Both the position numbers and the translations under genes were made by a program. A stretch of DNA of 24,177 nt from Alphaproteobacteria bacterium (lineage in GTDB: Bacteria; Pseudomonadota; Alphaproteobacteria; GCA-2731375), in the NCBI GenBank assembly GCA_030746295.1, contig JASLMY010000045.1, positions 1 through 24,177 of the forward strand, in the 5' to 3' direction. Of this stretch, positions 1 to 7,119 are shown one piece after another. Numbering within the stretch: position 1 is the stretch's first letter; each line of letters starts with the position of its first letter. The notes under the pieces are model-generated. The model had not been told where the DNA came from. It did not search any database and was given only the letters and a program-made list of their open reading frames with translations.

Positions 1-174
1 GTCGTGGCCGGGGCCGAGGACGTGGCGACACCGGTCGCCATGTCGGAAGAGATCGCCGACGCCATCCCCGGCGCCGAGCTTCGTGTGATCGAGGCAGCGG
101 GCCATCTGAGCCCGATCGAGCAGCCGGAGGCCTTCAACCGGGTGCTGACCGACTTCCTCGCCCGCCAGCCCTGA
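1..174 (+). CDS. alpha/beta hydrolase, C-terminal fragment
   Basis: The frame is open from the first base and ends in TGA at 172-174, giving the last 57 residues of a protein that begins outside the window. The fragment contains AGAEDVATP, which fits the strand and turn carrying the acidic residue of an alpha/beta hydrolase triad. It also contains EAAGHLSPIEQPEAFN, the usual context of the catalytic His just before the C-terminal helix. This ending is typical of the esterase/lactonase group that includes 3-oxoadipate enol-lactonase (PcaD-like) and many uncharacterised hydrolases. The nucleophile and substrate-binding part are missing, so the substrate cannot be stated. It converges on the molybdoenzyme gene with only 12 bases between the two stops, and I see no strong terminator hairpin there. 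Confidence 0.85.
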   Translation, partial: VVAGAEDVATPVAMSEEIADAIPGAELRVIEAAGHLSPIEQPEAFNRVLTDFLARQP

Positions 175-186
175 GGCGCGTCGCCG

Positions 187-2505
187 TCAGGCGCCCTTCG
201 CGTCCTGGATCGCCCGCCAGATGCGCTCGGGCGTCGCCGGCATGTCCAGGTCGTCGATCCCCAACGGCGCCAAGGCGTCGAGGACAGCACTCATGATGGT
301 CTGCGGTGCCGCGATGCAGCCGGCTTGGCCCGAGCCCTTGACGCCGAGCGGGGTGACCTCGGTCGGACGCTCCTCCAGGCGGACCTCGAAGGTGGGCAGG
401 TCGTCGGCGCGGGGCATGCGATAGTCCATCGTCGAGCCGCTCAAGAGCTGGCCCGAGTCCGGATCGTAGGCGATGGCCTCGCCAGCCGCCTGGCCGATCC
501 CCTGAGTGACGCCGCCCAGGACTTGGCCCTCGGTCAGGCGCGGATTGATCAGGCGGCCGTAGTCGTCGACGATCAGATAGCGCTTGATCTCGATCCCGCC
601 GGTCTCGGGGTCGACCTCGACCTCGGCGACGTGACAACCGCTCGGAAATGTGAAGGGCGCCCCCTCGACCTTGGCGAAGCTGTCGAGGCCGGTACCGCTA
701 CCGTCCGGCGACATCTCGGGGTTGCGCGCCGCCGCCGCCACCTCCAAGAGCGAGACCGAGCGTTCGCTACCGCTGACGGCAAAGCCGCCCTCGGCGAAAT
801 CCAGCGCCATCGCTTCGGCCTGCAATAGTTGAGCGGCGACGTGACGCGCTTTCTCGAGCACTGCGTCCATCGCCTTCGATAGCGCCCCGCCGCCCATATG
901 CATCGAGCGGGCGCCGCCGTGACCGTGGCCGCCCCTGACCCGCGAGGTGTCGGCCTGGACGTAGCGGAAGGCATCGATGGGCAGGCCAAGCCTGGCCGAG
1001 GCGATCTGCGGGAAGGTGGTCTCGTGGCCCTGGCCGTTCGATTCGGTGCCCAGCAGCAGCTCGACCGTACCGTCGGTGAGAAATCGGACCTCGGCCCCCT
1101 CCTCCGGCGCGCCGCGCGAGGTCTCCAGGAAGCAGGCGACCCCCACGCCCCGGAGACGCCCGTTCTTGGCCGCGGCTTGGCGCCGGGCCTCGAAGCCGGC
1201 CCGGTCAGCCTCGGCAACGGCAGTCTCGATATTGGCCTTGAAGCCGCCCGAATCGATCTCGATGCCAAGCGCGGAGCGGTAGGGGAAGGCATCGATCACA
1301 TTCGCCAGGCGCAGCGCCACCGGGTCGATCCCGGTCTGCCGTGCGGCGGCCTCGATCAGGCGCTCGATGATGTAGTTGGCCTCGGGCTTGCCGGCACCCC
1401 GGTAAGCATCGACGGGCACCGTGTTTGTGAAGGCACCCCGCACGTCCATGTAGACCTCGGGCACGACGTAGACGCCGCCCATGGCGGTGGAGGCGGAATT
1501 GGTCGAGCTGCCGGGCCCGTTCGACGACAGGTAAGCGCCCATGTTCGCCGTCATCTCGGCGGCGAGGGCCAGGAACTTGCCGTCCGCATCGAGGGCGAGG
1601 CGCGCCTTCGTGCGGATGTCACGGCCGTGGGTGCCGCTCTGAAATTCCTCGCCGCGCTCGGCCACCCACTTCACCGGCCGGCCCAGGTGTCGCGCCGCCC
1701 AGAGGACCAGGACCCATTCCGGGTAGACGAAGTTCTTCAGGCCGAAGCCGCCGCCGACATCCGGCGCCACCACCTCGATGCGCTCGTTCGGCAGCTTGAA
1801 GACGGCCTTCGCCAGCTGGTTGCGGATGCCGTGCACGCCCTGGCCGGTGACCGTCAGCCGAAGCGTGTCGGTACCGGAATCGTGGCTGCCGATGGCGGCC
1901 CGCGGCTCCAGCGGCACCGCTGCGATCCGCTGGTTGACGATGTCGCGCTCGACGACATGGGCGGCCTCGGCGAAGGCCTTCTCGACCGCGTCTCGGTCGC
2001 CCTTGAGGAACCGATAGGCGACGTTGCCGGGCGCCTCCGGCCAGAGCTCGGGCGCGCCCGGCGCCAAGGCCTGGACGCCTTCGGTCACCGCCGGCAAGTC
2101 ATCGTAATCGACCTCGATCAGCTCCGCCGCGTCCAGCGCCGCCTGCCGGCTCTCGGCAACGACGAAGGCGACCGGATCGCCGACATGGCGCACCCGCTCG
2201 GCTGCCAGGGCGTATCTGGGCGGCACGATGATGGGATCGACGGTGGCGACGGTAGCGACGCAGGGCATGGCGCCGATGCCGTCGGCCCGAAGCGCCGCCG
2301 CGGTGTAGACGGCGGCGACGCCCGGCTGCTCGGCCGCGGCCGCCGTATCGATGCCCCCGATGGCGGCATGCGCGTAGGGCGAGCGCAGGACGACGCCATG
2401 CAGCTGGCCGTCGAGGTCGATGTCGGCCGTGTACCTGCCCTCGCCGGTGAGGAAGCGATGGTCCTCGAAACGGGCAAGGGACTGACCGAGGGCGACGTTG
2501 GTCAT
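187..2505 (-). CDS. xanthine dehydrogenase/CoxL-family molybdopterin-binding large subunit, catalytic Glu replaced by Gln
   Basis: This 772-residue protein is a full-length large subunit of the molybdenum hydroxylase family, which oxidises aldehydes, heterocycles or CO at a Mo-pterin centre. The small hammerhead domain spans about residues 15-140 and the cofactor-binding domain about 160-760. Pterin-binding motifs are visible: GQGVHG (221-226), GGGFGLK (251-257) and NGQGHE (490-495). The loop AYRGAGK (367-373) resembles the AYRGAGR of form II/CoxL-like enzymes, not the AYxCSFR of true CO dehydrogenase. In GVKGSGQAG (721-729), residue 727 is Gln (CAA, bases 327-325), where the family has its catalytic Glu (GVGEAG/GIGEAG). 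The start at 2505 has AGGAAGG upstream. No [2Fe-2S] (CoxS) or FAD (CoxM) subunit gene adjoins it. The family call is firm; the substrate is unknown. Confidence 0.93.
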   Translation of the reverse strand: MTNVALGQSLARFEDHRFLTGEGRYTADIDLDGQLHGVVLRSPYAHAAIGGIDTAAAAEQPGVAAVYTAAALRADGIGAMPCVATVATVDPIIVPPRYALAAERVRHVGDPVAFVVAESRQAALDAAELIEVDYDDLPAVTEGVQALAPGAPELWPEAPGNVAYRFLKGDRDAVEKAFAEAAHVVERDIVNQRIAAVPLEPRAAIGSHDSGTDTLRLTVTGQGVHGIRNQLAKAVFKLPNERIEVVAPDVGGGFGLKNFVYPEWVLVLWAARHLGRPVKWVAERGEEFQSGTHGRDIRTKARLALDADGKFLALAAEMTANMGAYLSSNGPGSSTNSASTAMGGVYVVPEVYMDVRGAFTNTVPVDAYRGAGKPEANYIIERLIEAAARQTGIDPVALRLANVIDAFPYRSALGIEIDSGGFKANIETAVAEADRAGFEARRQAAAKNGRLRGVGVACFLETSRGAPEEGAEVRFLTDGTVELLLGTESNGQGHETTFPQIASARLGLPIDAFRYVQADTSRVRGGHGHGGARSMHMGGGALSKAMDAVLEKARHVAAQLLQAEAMALDFAEGGFAVSGSERSVSLLEVAAAARNPEMSPDGSGTGLDSFAKVEGAPFTFPSGCHVAEVEVDPETGGIEIKRYLIVDDYGRLINPRLTEGQVLGGVTQGIGQAAGEAIAYDPDSGQLLSGSTMDYRMPRADDLPTFEVRLEERPTEVTPLGVKGSGQAGCIAAPQTIMSAVLDALAPLGIDDLDMPATPERIWRAIQDAKGA

Positions 2506-2701
2506 TGCGGAACCTTCCTATGGCAGCGCGAATTCGGACAAGGGGGCTCGGAAGCGGTGCTCGCGCCGGTCCAATTGGTCGCCGATCGCTCGGGCGCCGT
2601 CAACACCGCGAAAGCGGGATCGAACGTTGCGCGCACCGGGGGCCAAGCTGCTATCGTGGCCGCTGCCGGGCACAGCGCCCATGGTGTCGAGAGGAAGGCG
2701 A

Positions 2702-3121
2702 ATGCCCAGCCCCCGAGAGCTCGTCGAGCGCCTGATGGCGAGAGATCCGGTCATCGACTCGCTGGAGCTGAAGCTCGTCGACTGCGACGCCGGCCAAGTG
2801 ACGCTCGCCCTCGACGTCGCGCGAGAGCACCTGAACTTCAACGGCACCTGCCATGGCGGCCTCGTCTTCACGCTCGCCGACACGGCCTTCGGCCTGGCGG
2901 CCAACTCGCACGGCATCGTCGCTCCGGGCATCAGCGCCAATATCGCCTACCATGCGCCGGCGGCTGCGGGCAGGCGGCTTACCGCGGTCGCGCGCGAGAC
3001 GGCCAGGTCCAAGCGCCTCGCCTCCTACGCAGTCGAGGTCCGGCGCGACGACGGCGGCCTGGTGGCGAGCTTCACCGGCACCGTCTACATCACCACCGAT
3101 CGTCACGAGGCCGATAGCTAG
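2702..3121 (+). CDS. paaI: PaaI-family hotdog thioesterase
   Basis: The product has 139 residues, the usual length of PaaI, a hotdog-fold thioesterase that hydrolyses (hydroxy)phenylacetyl-CoA and related aryl- or acyl-CoAs. The signature HLNFNGTCHGGLVFTLADTAF (about residues 43-63) carries the CHGG turn and the Asp (D60) that activates the nucleophilic water in this family. The start at 2702 was chosen because GAGGAAGG lies just upstream and because homology starts there. The frame stays open further 5', but that extension is Arg/Ser-rich and looks non-coding. The gene is divergent from the CoxL-like gene (196 bases between starts) and 50 bases upstream of the EamA transporter. No other phenylacetate genes are in view, so a general CoA-ester salvage or detoxification role is also possible. 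The gene symbol is by family resemblance. Confidence 0.85.
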   Translation: MPSPRELVERLMARDPVIDSLELKLVDCDAGQVTLALDVAREHLNFNGTCHGGLVFTLADTAFGLAANSHGIVAPGISANIAYHAPAAAGRRLTAVARETARSKRLASYAVEVRRDDGGLVASFTGTVYITTDRHEADS

Positions 3122-3171
3122 CCGGACGGCCGTGTCGGCTGCGGCTCCTCTAGCGCGATAGATCCGGCGCC

Positions 3172-4053
3172 ATGTTTCGACAGTCAACCACGCGTGATCC
3201 CGCCATTCGCGGCATCCTCTATATGGTCTTGAGCTGCGGCCTCTTGACCTGCAACGACGGCCTGATGAAATGGGTCGCCGAGACCCAACCGGTCGGCCAG
3301 ATCGTCTTCGTCCGCGGCCTCTTCGTATTGTTGCCGATCGCGGCTCTGGCCTGGCGCGCCGGTGGCTGGACCGCACTTCGCGTGCGCAACGTCAAAGGCC
3401 AGGCGGCCAGTGCGGCGCTGCTGACGGTCTCGCTCTTCCTCTTCGTCACCGCCCTGCCGCTGATGCCCCTGGCGGATGCCATCGTCATCATCTACGTCAG
3501 CCCGATCATCGTCATCGTCTTGGCGCCGAGGCTCCTGGGCGAGCAGATCGGCTGGCGGCGCTGGTCGGCCGTCGTCGTCGGCTTCGCCGGCGTGGCGCTG
3601 GTGATGCGGCCGGAAGGTGGCCGCCTCGACTGGGTCGTCTTCCTGCCCCTCGTGGTCGCGGTGCTGCTGGCGTTTCGCGACATCCTGATGCGGCGCCTTG
3701 TCAGCTCCGAGACCTCGGTCTCGATCCTGCTCACCGCCAACACGGTCTCCGCCCTTTGCGGTCTGGCGACCAGCACGCTGGGCTGGCCGCCGATCGGCCT
3801 CGCCGAGGTCGGCCTGCTGGCGCTCGCCGGCCTCCTGTTCGGTCTGGCGCAGTTCCTGATGAGCGAGGCCTTTCGCCATGCCGATGCCGGCCTGGCGGCA
3901 CCCTTCCGTTATTCGAGCGTCGTCTGGGCGATCCTGTTCGGCTATGCGGTTTGGCGCGAGTTGCCCGACCTCTGGGCCGTCGCAGGCATCGTCCTGATCA
4001 TCGCCAGCGGCCTCTTCATCCTGCATCGCGAGGCGCGCCGGCGCCGGTCCTAG
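3172..4053 (+). CDS. EamA/DMT-family membrane transporter
   Basis: The protein has 293 residues with about ten predicted membrane segments, arranged as two EamA repeats (about residues 10-145 and 153-287). This is the standard size and layout of the drug/metabolite transporter superfamily, whose members mostly export amino acids, nucleosides or other metabolites by secondary transport in the inner membrane. The second repeat ends with the family-typical A-x-A-G-L-A-A-P-x-x-Y stretch, W-A-I-L-F-G-Y and a conserved Glu before the last helix (WRELPD). A basic tail (HREARRRRS) fits the positive-inside rule. The start has little Shine-Dalgarno sequence. The short distance from the thioesterase suggests co-transcription. 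The substrate cannot be read from sequence. Confidence 0.9.
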   Translation: MFRQSTTRDPAIRGILYMVLSCGLLTCNDGLMKWVAETQPVGQIVFVRGLFVLLPIAALAWRAGGWTALRVRNVKGQAASAALLTVSLFLFVTALPLMPLADAIVIIYVSPIIVIVLAPRLLGEQIGWRRWSAVVVGFAGVALVMRPEGGRLDWVVFLPLVVAVLLAFRDILMRRLVSSETSVSILLTANTVSALCGLATSTLGWPPIGLAEVGLLALAGLLFGLAQFLMSEAFRHADAGLAAPFRYSSVVWAILFGYAVWRELPDLWAVAGIVLIIASGLFILHREARRRRS

Positions 4054-4078
4054 AAGACGGTTTCAGTCGCGGCATCGA

Positions 4079-5662
4079 TCAGGGCGCAAAGGCAGCCTCC
4101 GCGCCCAGCGGCACGACGTCGAAGGCGATGCTGATCCGGCGCTCCTCCGATCGGCTGGGAATGGTGCGGTGATAGAAATAAGAGGGGAACAGCAGCATCA
4201 GGCCCGGCTGGGGCCGAAAGACGCGCAGCCATCGATCGGCGGTCGGCCGGCGCTCGTGTCCCGACCGGCCGAACTCGATGCAGCCGTCGGTGGACACCTC
4301 GGCATTGCGCACCGCCGAGGGCACCTCGACGTAGTAGACGCCGCTGAGCCAGCCCGAGGGGTGGATGTGCGGCGCCTGATAGCCCTCCTCGCCCAGGACG
4401 ACGGACCAGACGTTCAGGCTCCAGAACTTGGGCGTCCGGTTCAGGAACGGATGTGCCGGCGTCGGCGGATGGTCGGCGCGGTAGCTCTCCACGTTTGCAA
4501 GGATGATCTTCTCCAGCGCTTCGATCGGCCCCTTCGGGTCGATCAGCAGCGAGCCGGTGTGCCTGCCGGCGCGGGTCGAGCGACCCTTGGGGCTCGGCAC
4601 CAGGCTCGGATGGCCGAGAACATGGCCGGCGAGCGCGTCGTTGAAGGCCCCCATGTCGTCGTATCCCGGCGGCAGCGGACATTCATACCTGCCGATCAGG
4701 CCGTCGAGATCGAGCAACGGCGCCAAAGCTGCGTCGTCGCCGAGCTCGGCCAGAATCGTCGCCTTCATGGCCAGCGCTCCGGTATCGCCCGGTTCGCGGG
4801 CGAGATAGTTCTCCGAGACCTCGAGGGCCGCCTCCAGCGCGCCTCGGTCGAGGTGGTGGAGGGCCAGGTTCTGATGCGCCTTGGCCGAGGCCGGATTGCG
4901 TAAGACCGCCTGCTGGTAGGCGTCGGCGATGTCGCCGTCGCGGCCGAGCTGGCGCAGTGCCCTGACGACGAGGTCGGCGGCGTCGAGGCTGCTCGGACCC
5001 GCCTTCACCGCCCGTCGCGCCGCCGCCAGTGCCTGTTCCGCTTGTTCGAGCCCGAGATAGCTCTCCGCCAACCGCTGGAGCGCCGGCACGAAATTGCCGT
5101 CCCGTTTCAACGCCTGCCGACAGACCGCCTTGGCTTGCCCATGGCGCCTCTGCTCGTTCAGCGCGCCGGCGAGATTGACCATCGCGCCCAAATGATCCGG
5201 CTTGATCTCGATGGCTCGTCGGAAGGCGGTCTCCGCCGCGTCGGTCTCGCCCGCCGCCTGCAGGTCTCGACCCAGGTTGTTGTAGGCCTCGGCGAAGTCG
5301 GGCTTGAGATCGATGGCGCGCCGATAGCTGTCGGCGGCTTGGCCGTGACAGCCGACCGTGTCGAGAACGATAGCGAGGTTGTAGTGCGCTTCCGCGAGGT
5401 CGGGCGCGACGGCGATGGCCCGCCGATAGGCCTTGAGCGCCTCGTTGACCCGCCCCGACTGCTTCAAGGCGATGCCGAGGCTCAAGATCGCCCCGGCGAA
5501 GTCCGGCTTCAGCGCCACCGCCTGGCGATAGGCGGCCATCGCCGGCTCCAGCTTGCCGGCGGCGTGCAGGGCGCGGCCCCGGTCGAAGGCCTGTGTCGCC
5601 GCAAACGACGAACCCGGTTGCCCGAAACCCGGCTGCATCGGCCCCAAACCACGTATCGGCAT
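4079..5662 (-). CDS. TPR protein with C-terminal 2OG-Fe(II) oxygenase-like domain
   Basis: The 527-residue protein has two parts. Residues about 22-295 are tandem tetratricopeptide repeats, seven or eight units of 34 residues with the pattern A-x-x-x-Y-R-x-A-(I/V)-x-L-K-P-D-x-A-x-A. Residues about 405-517 match the putative 2OG-Fe(II) oxygenase family often fused to TPRs. The motif PHIHPSGWLSGVYYV supplies candidate metal ligands H432 and H434, and SYFYHRT (H498) followed by R509 in RRISIAFDV supplies the distal His and a candidate 2-oxoglutarate-binding Arg. The start at 5662 is preceded by GAGGAAGAC, and the longer upstream frame has no domain match. The TPRs probably bind a protein partner or substrate. 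The true substrate and even enzymatic activity are unproven for this family. It converges on the EamA gene and diverges from the DUF2478 gene. Confidence 0.85.
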   Translation of the reverse strand: MPIRGLGPMQPGFGQPGSSFAATQAFDRGRALHAAGKLEPAMAAYRQAVALKPDFAGAILSLGIALKQSGRVNEALKAYRRAIAVAPDLAEAHYNLAIVLDTVGCHGQAADSYRRAIDLKPDFAEAYNNLGRDLQAAGETDAAETAFRRAIEIKPDHLGAMVNLAGALNEQRRHGQAKAVCRQALKRDGNFVPALQRLAESYLGLEQAEQALAAARRAVKAGPSSLDAADLVVRALRQLGRDGDIADAYQQAVLRNPASAKAHQNLALHHLDRGALEAALEVSENYLAREPGDTGALAMKATILAELGDDAALAPLLDLDGLIGRYECPLPPGYDDMGAFNDALAGHVLGHPSLVPSPKGRSTRAGRHTGSLLIDPKGPIEALEKIILANVESYRADHPPTPAHPFLNRTPKFWSLNVWSVVLGEEGYQAPHIHPSGWLSGVYYVEVPSAVRNAEVSTDGCIEFGRSGHERRPTADRWLRVFRPQPGLMLLFPSYFYHRTIPSRSEERRISIAFDVVPLGAEAAFAP

Positions 5663-5762
5663 GTCTTCCTCGCTGCCGGCGCCATCAGCGGCCGCCAGCC
5701 TAACCTTTGGGCAGCGACGCCACCAGTGCCGCCATGACCGAGCGCATTGAAGCGGCCTCGGA

Positions 5763-5777
5763 TCTTCTATAAGAAGA
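5763..5777. repeat. short inverted repeat upstream of the DUF2478 gene
   Basis: Two perfect 6-base arms, TCTTCT and AGAAGA, flank ATA. The element lies in the 150-base gap between the divergent TPR-oxygenase and DUF2478 genes, 36 bases upstream of the latter's start. It is unusually A/T-rich for this window. It could be a small operator or a weak promoter element, but such a short repeat may also arise by chance. Confidence 0.3.
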
Positions 5778-5789
5778 GGCGCATTGACC

Positions 5790-5816
5790 ATGCACCGTCC
5801 AATTGGGGTGCGATGA
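5790..5816 (+). other. possible 8-codon leader ORF coupled to the DUF2478 gene
   Basis: ATG at 5790 opens a frame reading MHRPIGVR and stopping in TGA at 5814-5816. That stop overlaps the ATG of the DUF2478 gene (5813-5815) in an ATGA junction. AAGAGG lies about ten bases upstream of the leader start, whereas the DUF2478 start has only a weak, closely spaced GGGGTG. The arrangement would allow translational coupling. There is no evidence that the peptide itself is made. Confidence 0.2.
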
Positions 5817-6358
5817 GCGAAGACATCGTCATAGCGCGCGAAGACTTGGCGCCGTTCGCGGCAGCCGTCTATAGACCGGGCGAGCCCGAACGGGATGCCT
5901 TGACCCGCTTCGCCGCCGAACTTCGCGCCGAGGGGGTGCGTGTCGGCGGTCTGGTCCAGGAGGGCCTGAGCGGCGCCGACGGCCGGCGTGCCGGTATCGA
6001 CATGGTGGAGATCGACACCGGCCGGCGCATCGCGATCAACCGGCCGACACGCGAAAACCTGCTCAACCACACTTGCTCTCTCAACACCGGCGCCTTGGCC
6101 GAGGCGACCGAGGCGGTCAGACGCGCGGTGCGCGATCGGGTCGACCTGATCGTATTGGAGAAGTTCGGCGAGCAGGAGCAGCAGGGCGCGGGCTTGAGCG
6201 ACGAGATCTTTCAAGCAATCGCGGAAGAGATCCCGTTGCTGATCGCGGTGCCCGAATCGGCCCTGGCGCTCTGGCAGGAACGGAGCGGCGCGCTCGGCGA
6301 CACCCTGCCCTTCGAGCTCGAAGCCTTCCGCCGCTGGTGGGCCGATATCCGCGCCTGA
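5813..6358 (+). CDS. DUF2478 domain protein (putative NTPase-like)
   Basis: The 181-residue protein matches the DUF2478 pattern. It has an N-terminal strand (FAAAVY), GVRVGGLVQ (41-49), the middle segment HTCSLNTGALAEA, and DLIVLEKFGEQEQQGAGLSDEI (111-132), where the family usually has a D-L-I-V-L-N-K-F-G-like strand and loop. I do not see a classical Walker A loop. The biochemical role is not established. Some homologues carry labels linked to molybdate transport, which I recall but cannot check here. The start at 5813 fits the length of the domain. A TTG at 5747 would add 22 residues with no clear homology. The gene converges on the glutamine amidotransferase gene with 10 bases between them. 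Confidence 0.75.
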   Translation: MSEDIVIAREDLAPFAAAVYRPGEPERDALTRFAAELRAEGVRVGGLVQEGLSGADGRRAGIDMVEIDTGRRIAINRPTRENLLNHTCSLNTGALAEATEAVRRAVRDRVDLIVLEKFGEQEQQGAGLSDEIFQAIAEEIPLLIAVPESALALWQERSGALGDTLPFELEAFRRWWADIRA

Positions 6359-6368
6359 GGCCGAGCCT

Positions 6369-7079
6369 TCAGAGACAGCCCTTGAAGTTGTCGTAGAGCC
6401 TGCGCGCCGTTTGCTCCAGCGCGGGCAGCGCGGCTTCCGCCTCGGCAGCGAGCCGGCTCAAGGCACCCGCGCCCATGACCTCGGCCAGCGATGCCGCATA
6501 GGCCGGGACGGCACCCCATTCGGGTATCGTCTCGGCGGTGATCTCGACGTGGTACTGGAAGCCCCAGGCCCGTGGCGCAGCGCGGAAGGCCTGCACCGGA
6601 CAGCCGGGCGAGGAGGCCAGGATCTGGGCACCCGGCGGCAGTTCCGTGACCTCGGCGCCATGCCACTGAAAGCAGATGAGCGCGGGTTCGGCACCGTCGA
6701 ACAAGGGGTCTTGACGGGCCGCCGCTTGCGCCGTCACCTGCATGAAGCCGACTTCGGGCTCGGCCATTTGCCCGACGCTGCCGCCCAAGGCCACGGCCAA
6801 GAGCTGATGGCCGAGACAGAAGCCGAGAAACGGCATGGCGCGATCTTCGACCGCTTCGCGGATCGCGGCTTTCTCGGCCGGGAGCCAGGGGTAGTCCGCC
6901 TCCTCCCAGACATCCATGGGGCCGCCCATAACCCAGAGCGCATCGTAGCCGTCGAGCGCCGGAATCGGCTCGCCGGCGTCCAGCTCGACCACGTCCCAGG
7001 CGATGCCGTCCTCGGCCAAAAAGCGGCGGAAGATGCCCGGATGCTCGACTGCGATGTGCTGGAAAACCAGAAACCGCAT
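6369..7079 (-). CDS. class I glutamine amidotransferase (GMP synthase-like GATase domain)
   Basis: The 236-residue protein is a stand-alone class I (triad) glutamine amidotransferase. The nucleophile C88 sits in GFCLGHQLLA (86-95), and H177 and E179 in YHVEIT complete the Cys-His-Glu triad. MGGPMDVWEE (51-60) forms the usual GGP turn. Stand-alone relatives are annotated as GMP synthase-like proteins, and some hydrolyse gamma-glutamyl compounds or supply ammonia to a partner enzyme. The start at 7079 has GAAGGA a few bases upstream and begins the first beta strand (MRFLVFQ). The gene follows the DapA-like gene by 40 bases on the same strand, so the two are probably co-transcribed. No synthetase partner is in view, so the acceptor is unknown. 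Confidence 0.88.
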   Translation of the reverse strand: MRFLVFQHIAVEHPGIFRRFLAEDGIAWDVVELDAGEPIPALDGYDALWVMGGPMDVWEEADYPWLPAEKAAIREAVEDRAMPFLGFCLGHQLLAVALGGSVGQMAEPEVGFMQVTAQAAARQDPLFDGAEPALICFQWHGAEVTELPPGAQILASSPGCPVQAFRAAPRAWGFQYHVEITAETIPEWGAVPAYAASLAEVMGAGALSRLAAEAEAALPALEQTARRLYDNFKGCL

Positions 7080-7119
7080 GTCCTTCACCCGGTGCCGGTC
7101 CGCCACCCGCGGCCGGCCG

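Noticed and set aside
187..2505. True aerobic CO dehydrogenase (form I CoxL)
   Set aside because: The active-site loop is AYRGAGK, not AYxCSFR, and the catalytic Glu is absent.
2498..2701. Longer start for the PaaI-like thioesterase
   Set aside because: The extra 68 residues are Arg/Ser/Pro-rich, unlike any hotdog protein, and GAGGAAGG supports the start at 2702.
898..3117. Long plus-strand open frame (739 codons) opposite the CoxL-like gene
   Set aside because: Its translation is low-complexity (Gly/Arg/Asp/His-rich) with no domain, and the minus strand encodes a complete, motif-rich molybdoenzyme. Long antisense frames are expected at this G/C content.
5663..6214. N-terminal extension of the TPR-oxygenase protein
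   Set aside because: The 184 upstream codons overlap the DUF2478 gene on the other strand and show no TPR or other domain, while a good ribosome-binding site supports 5662.
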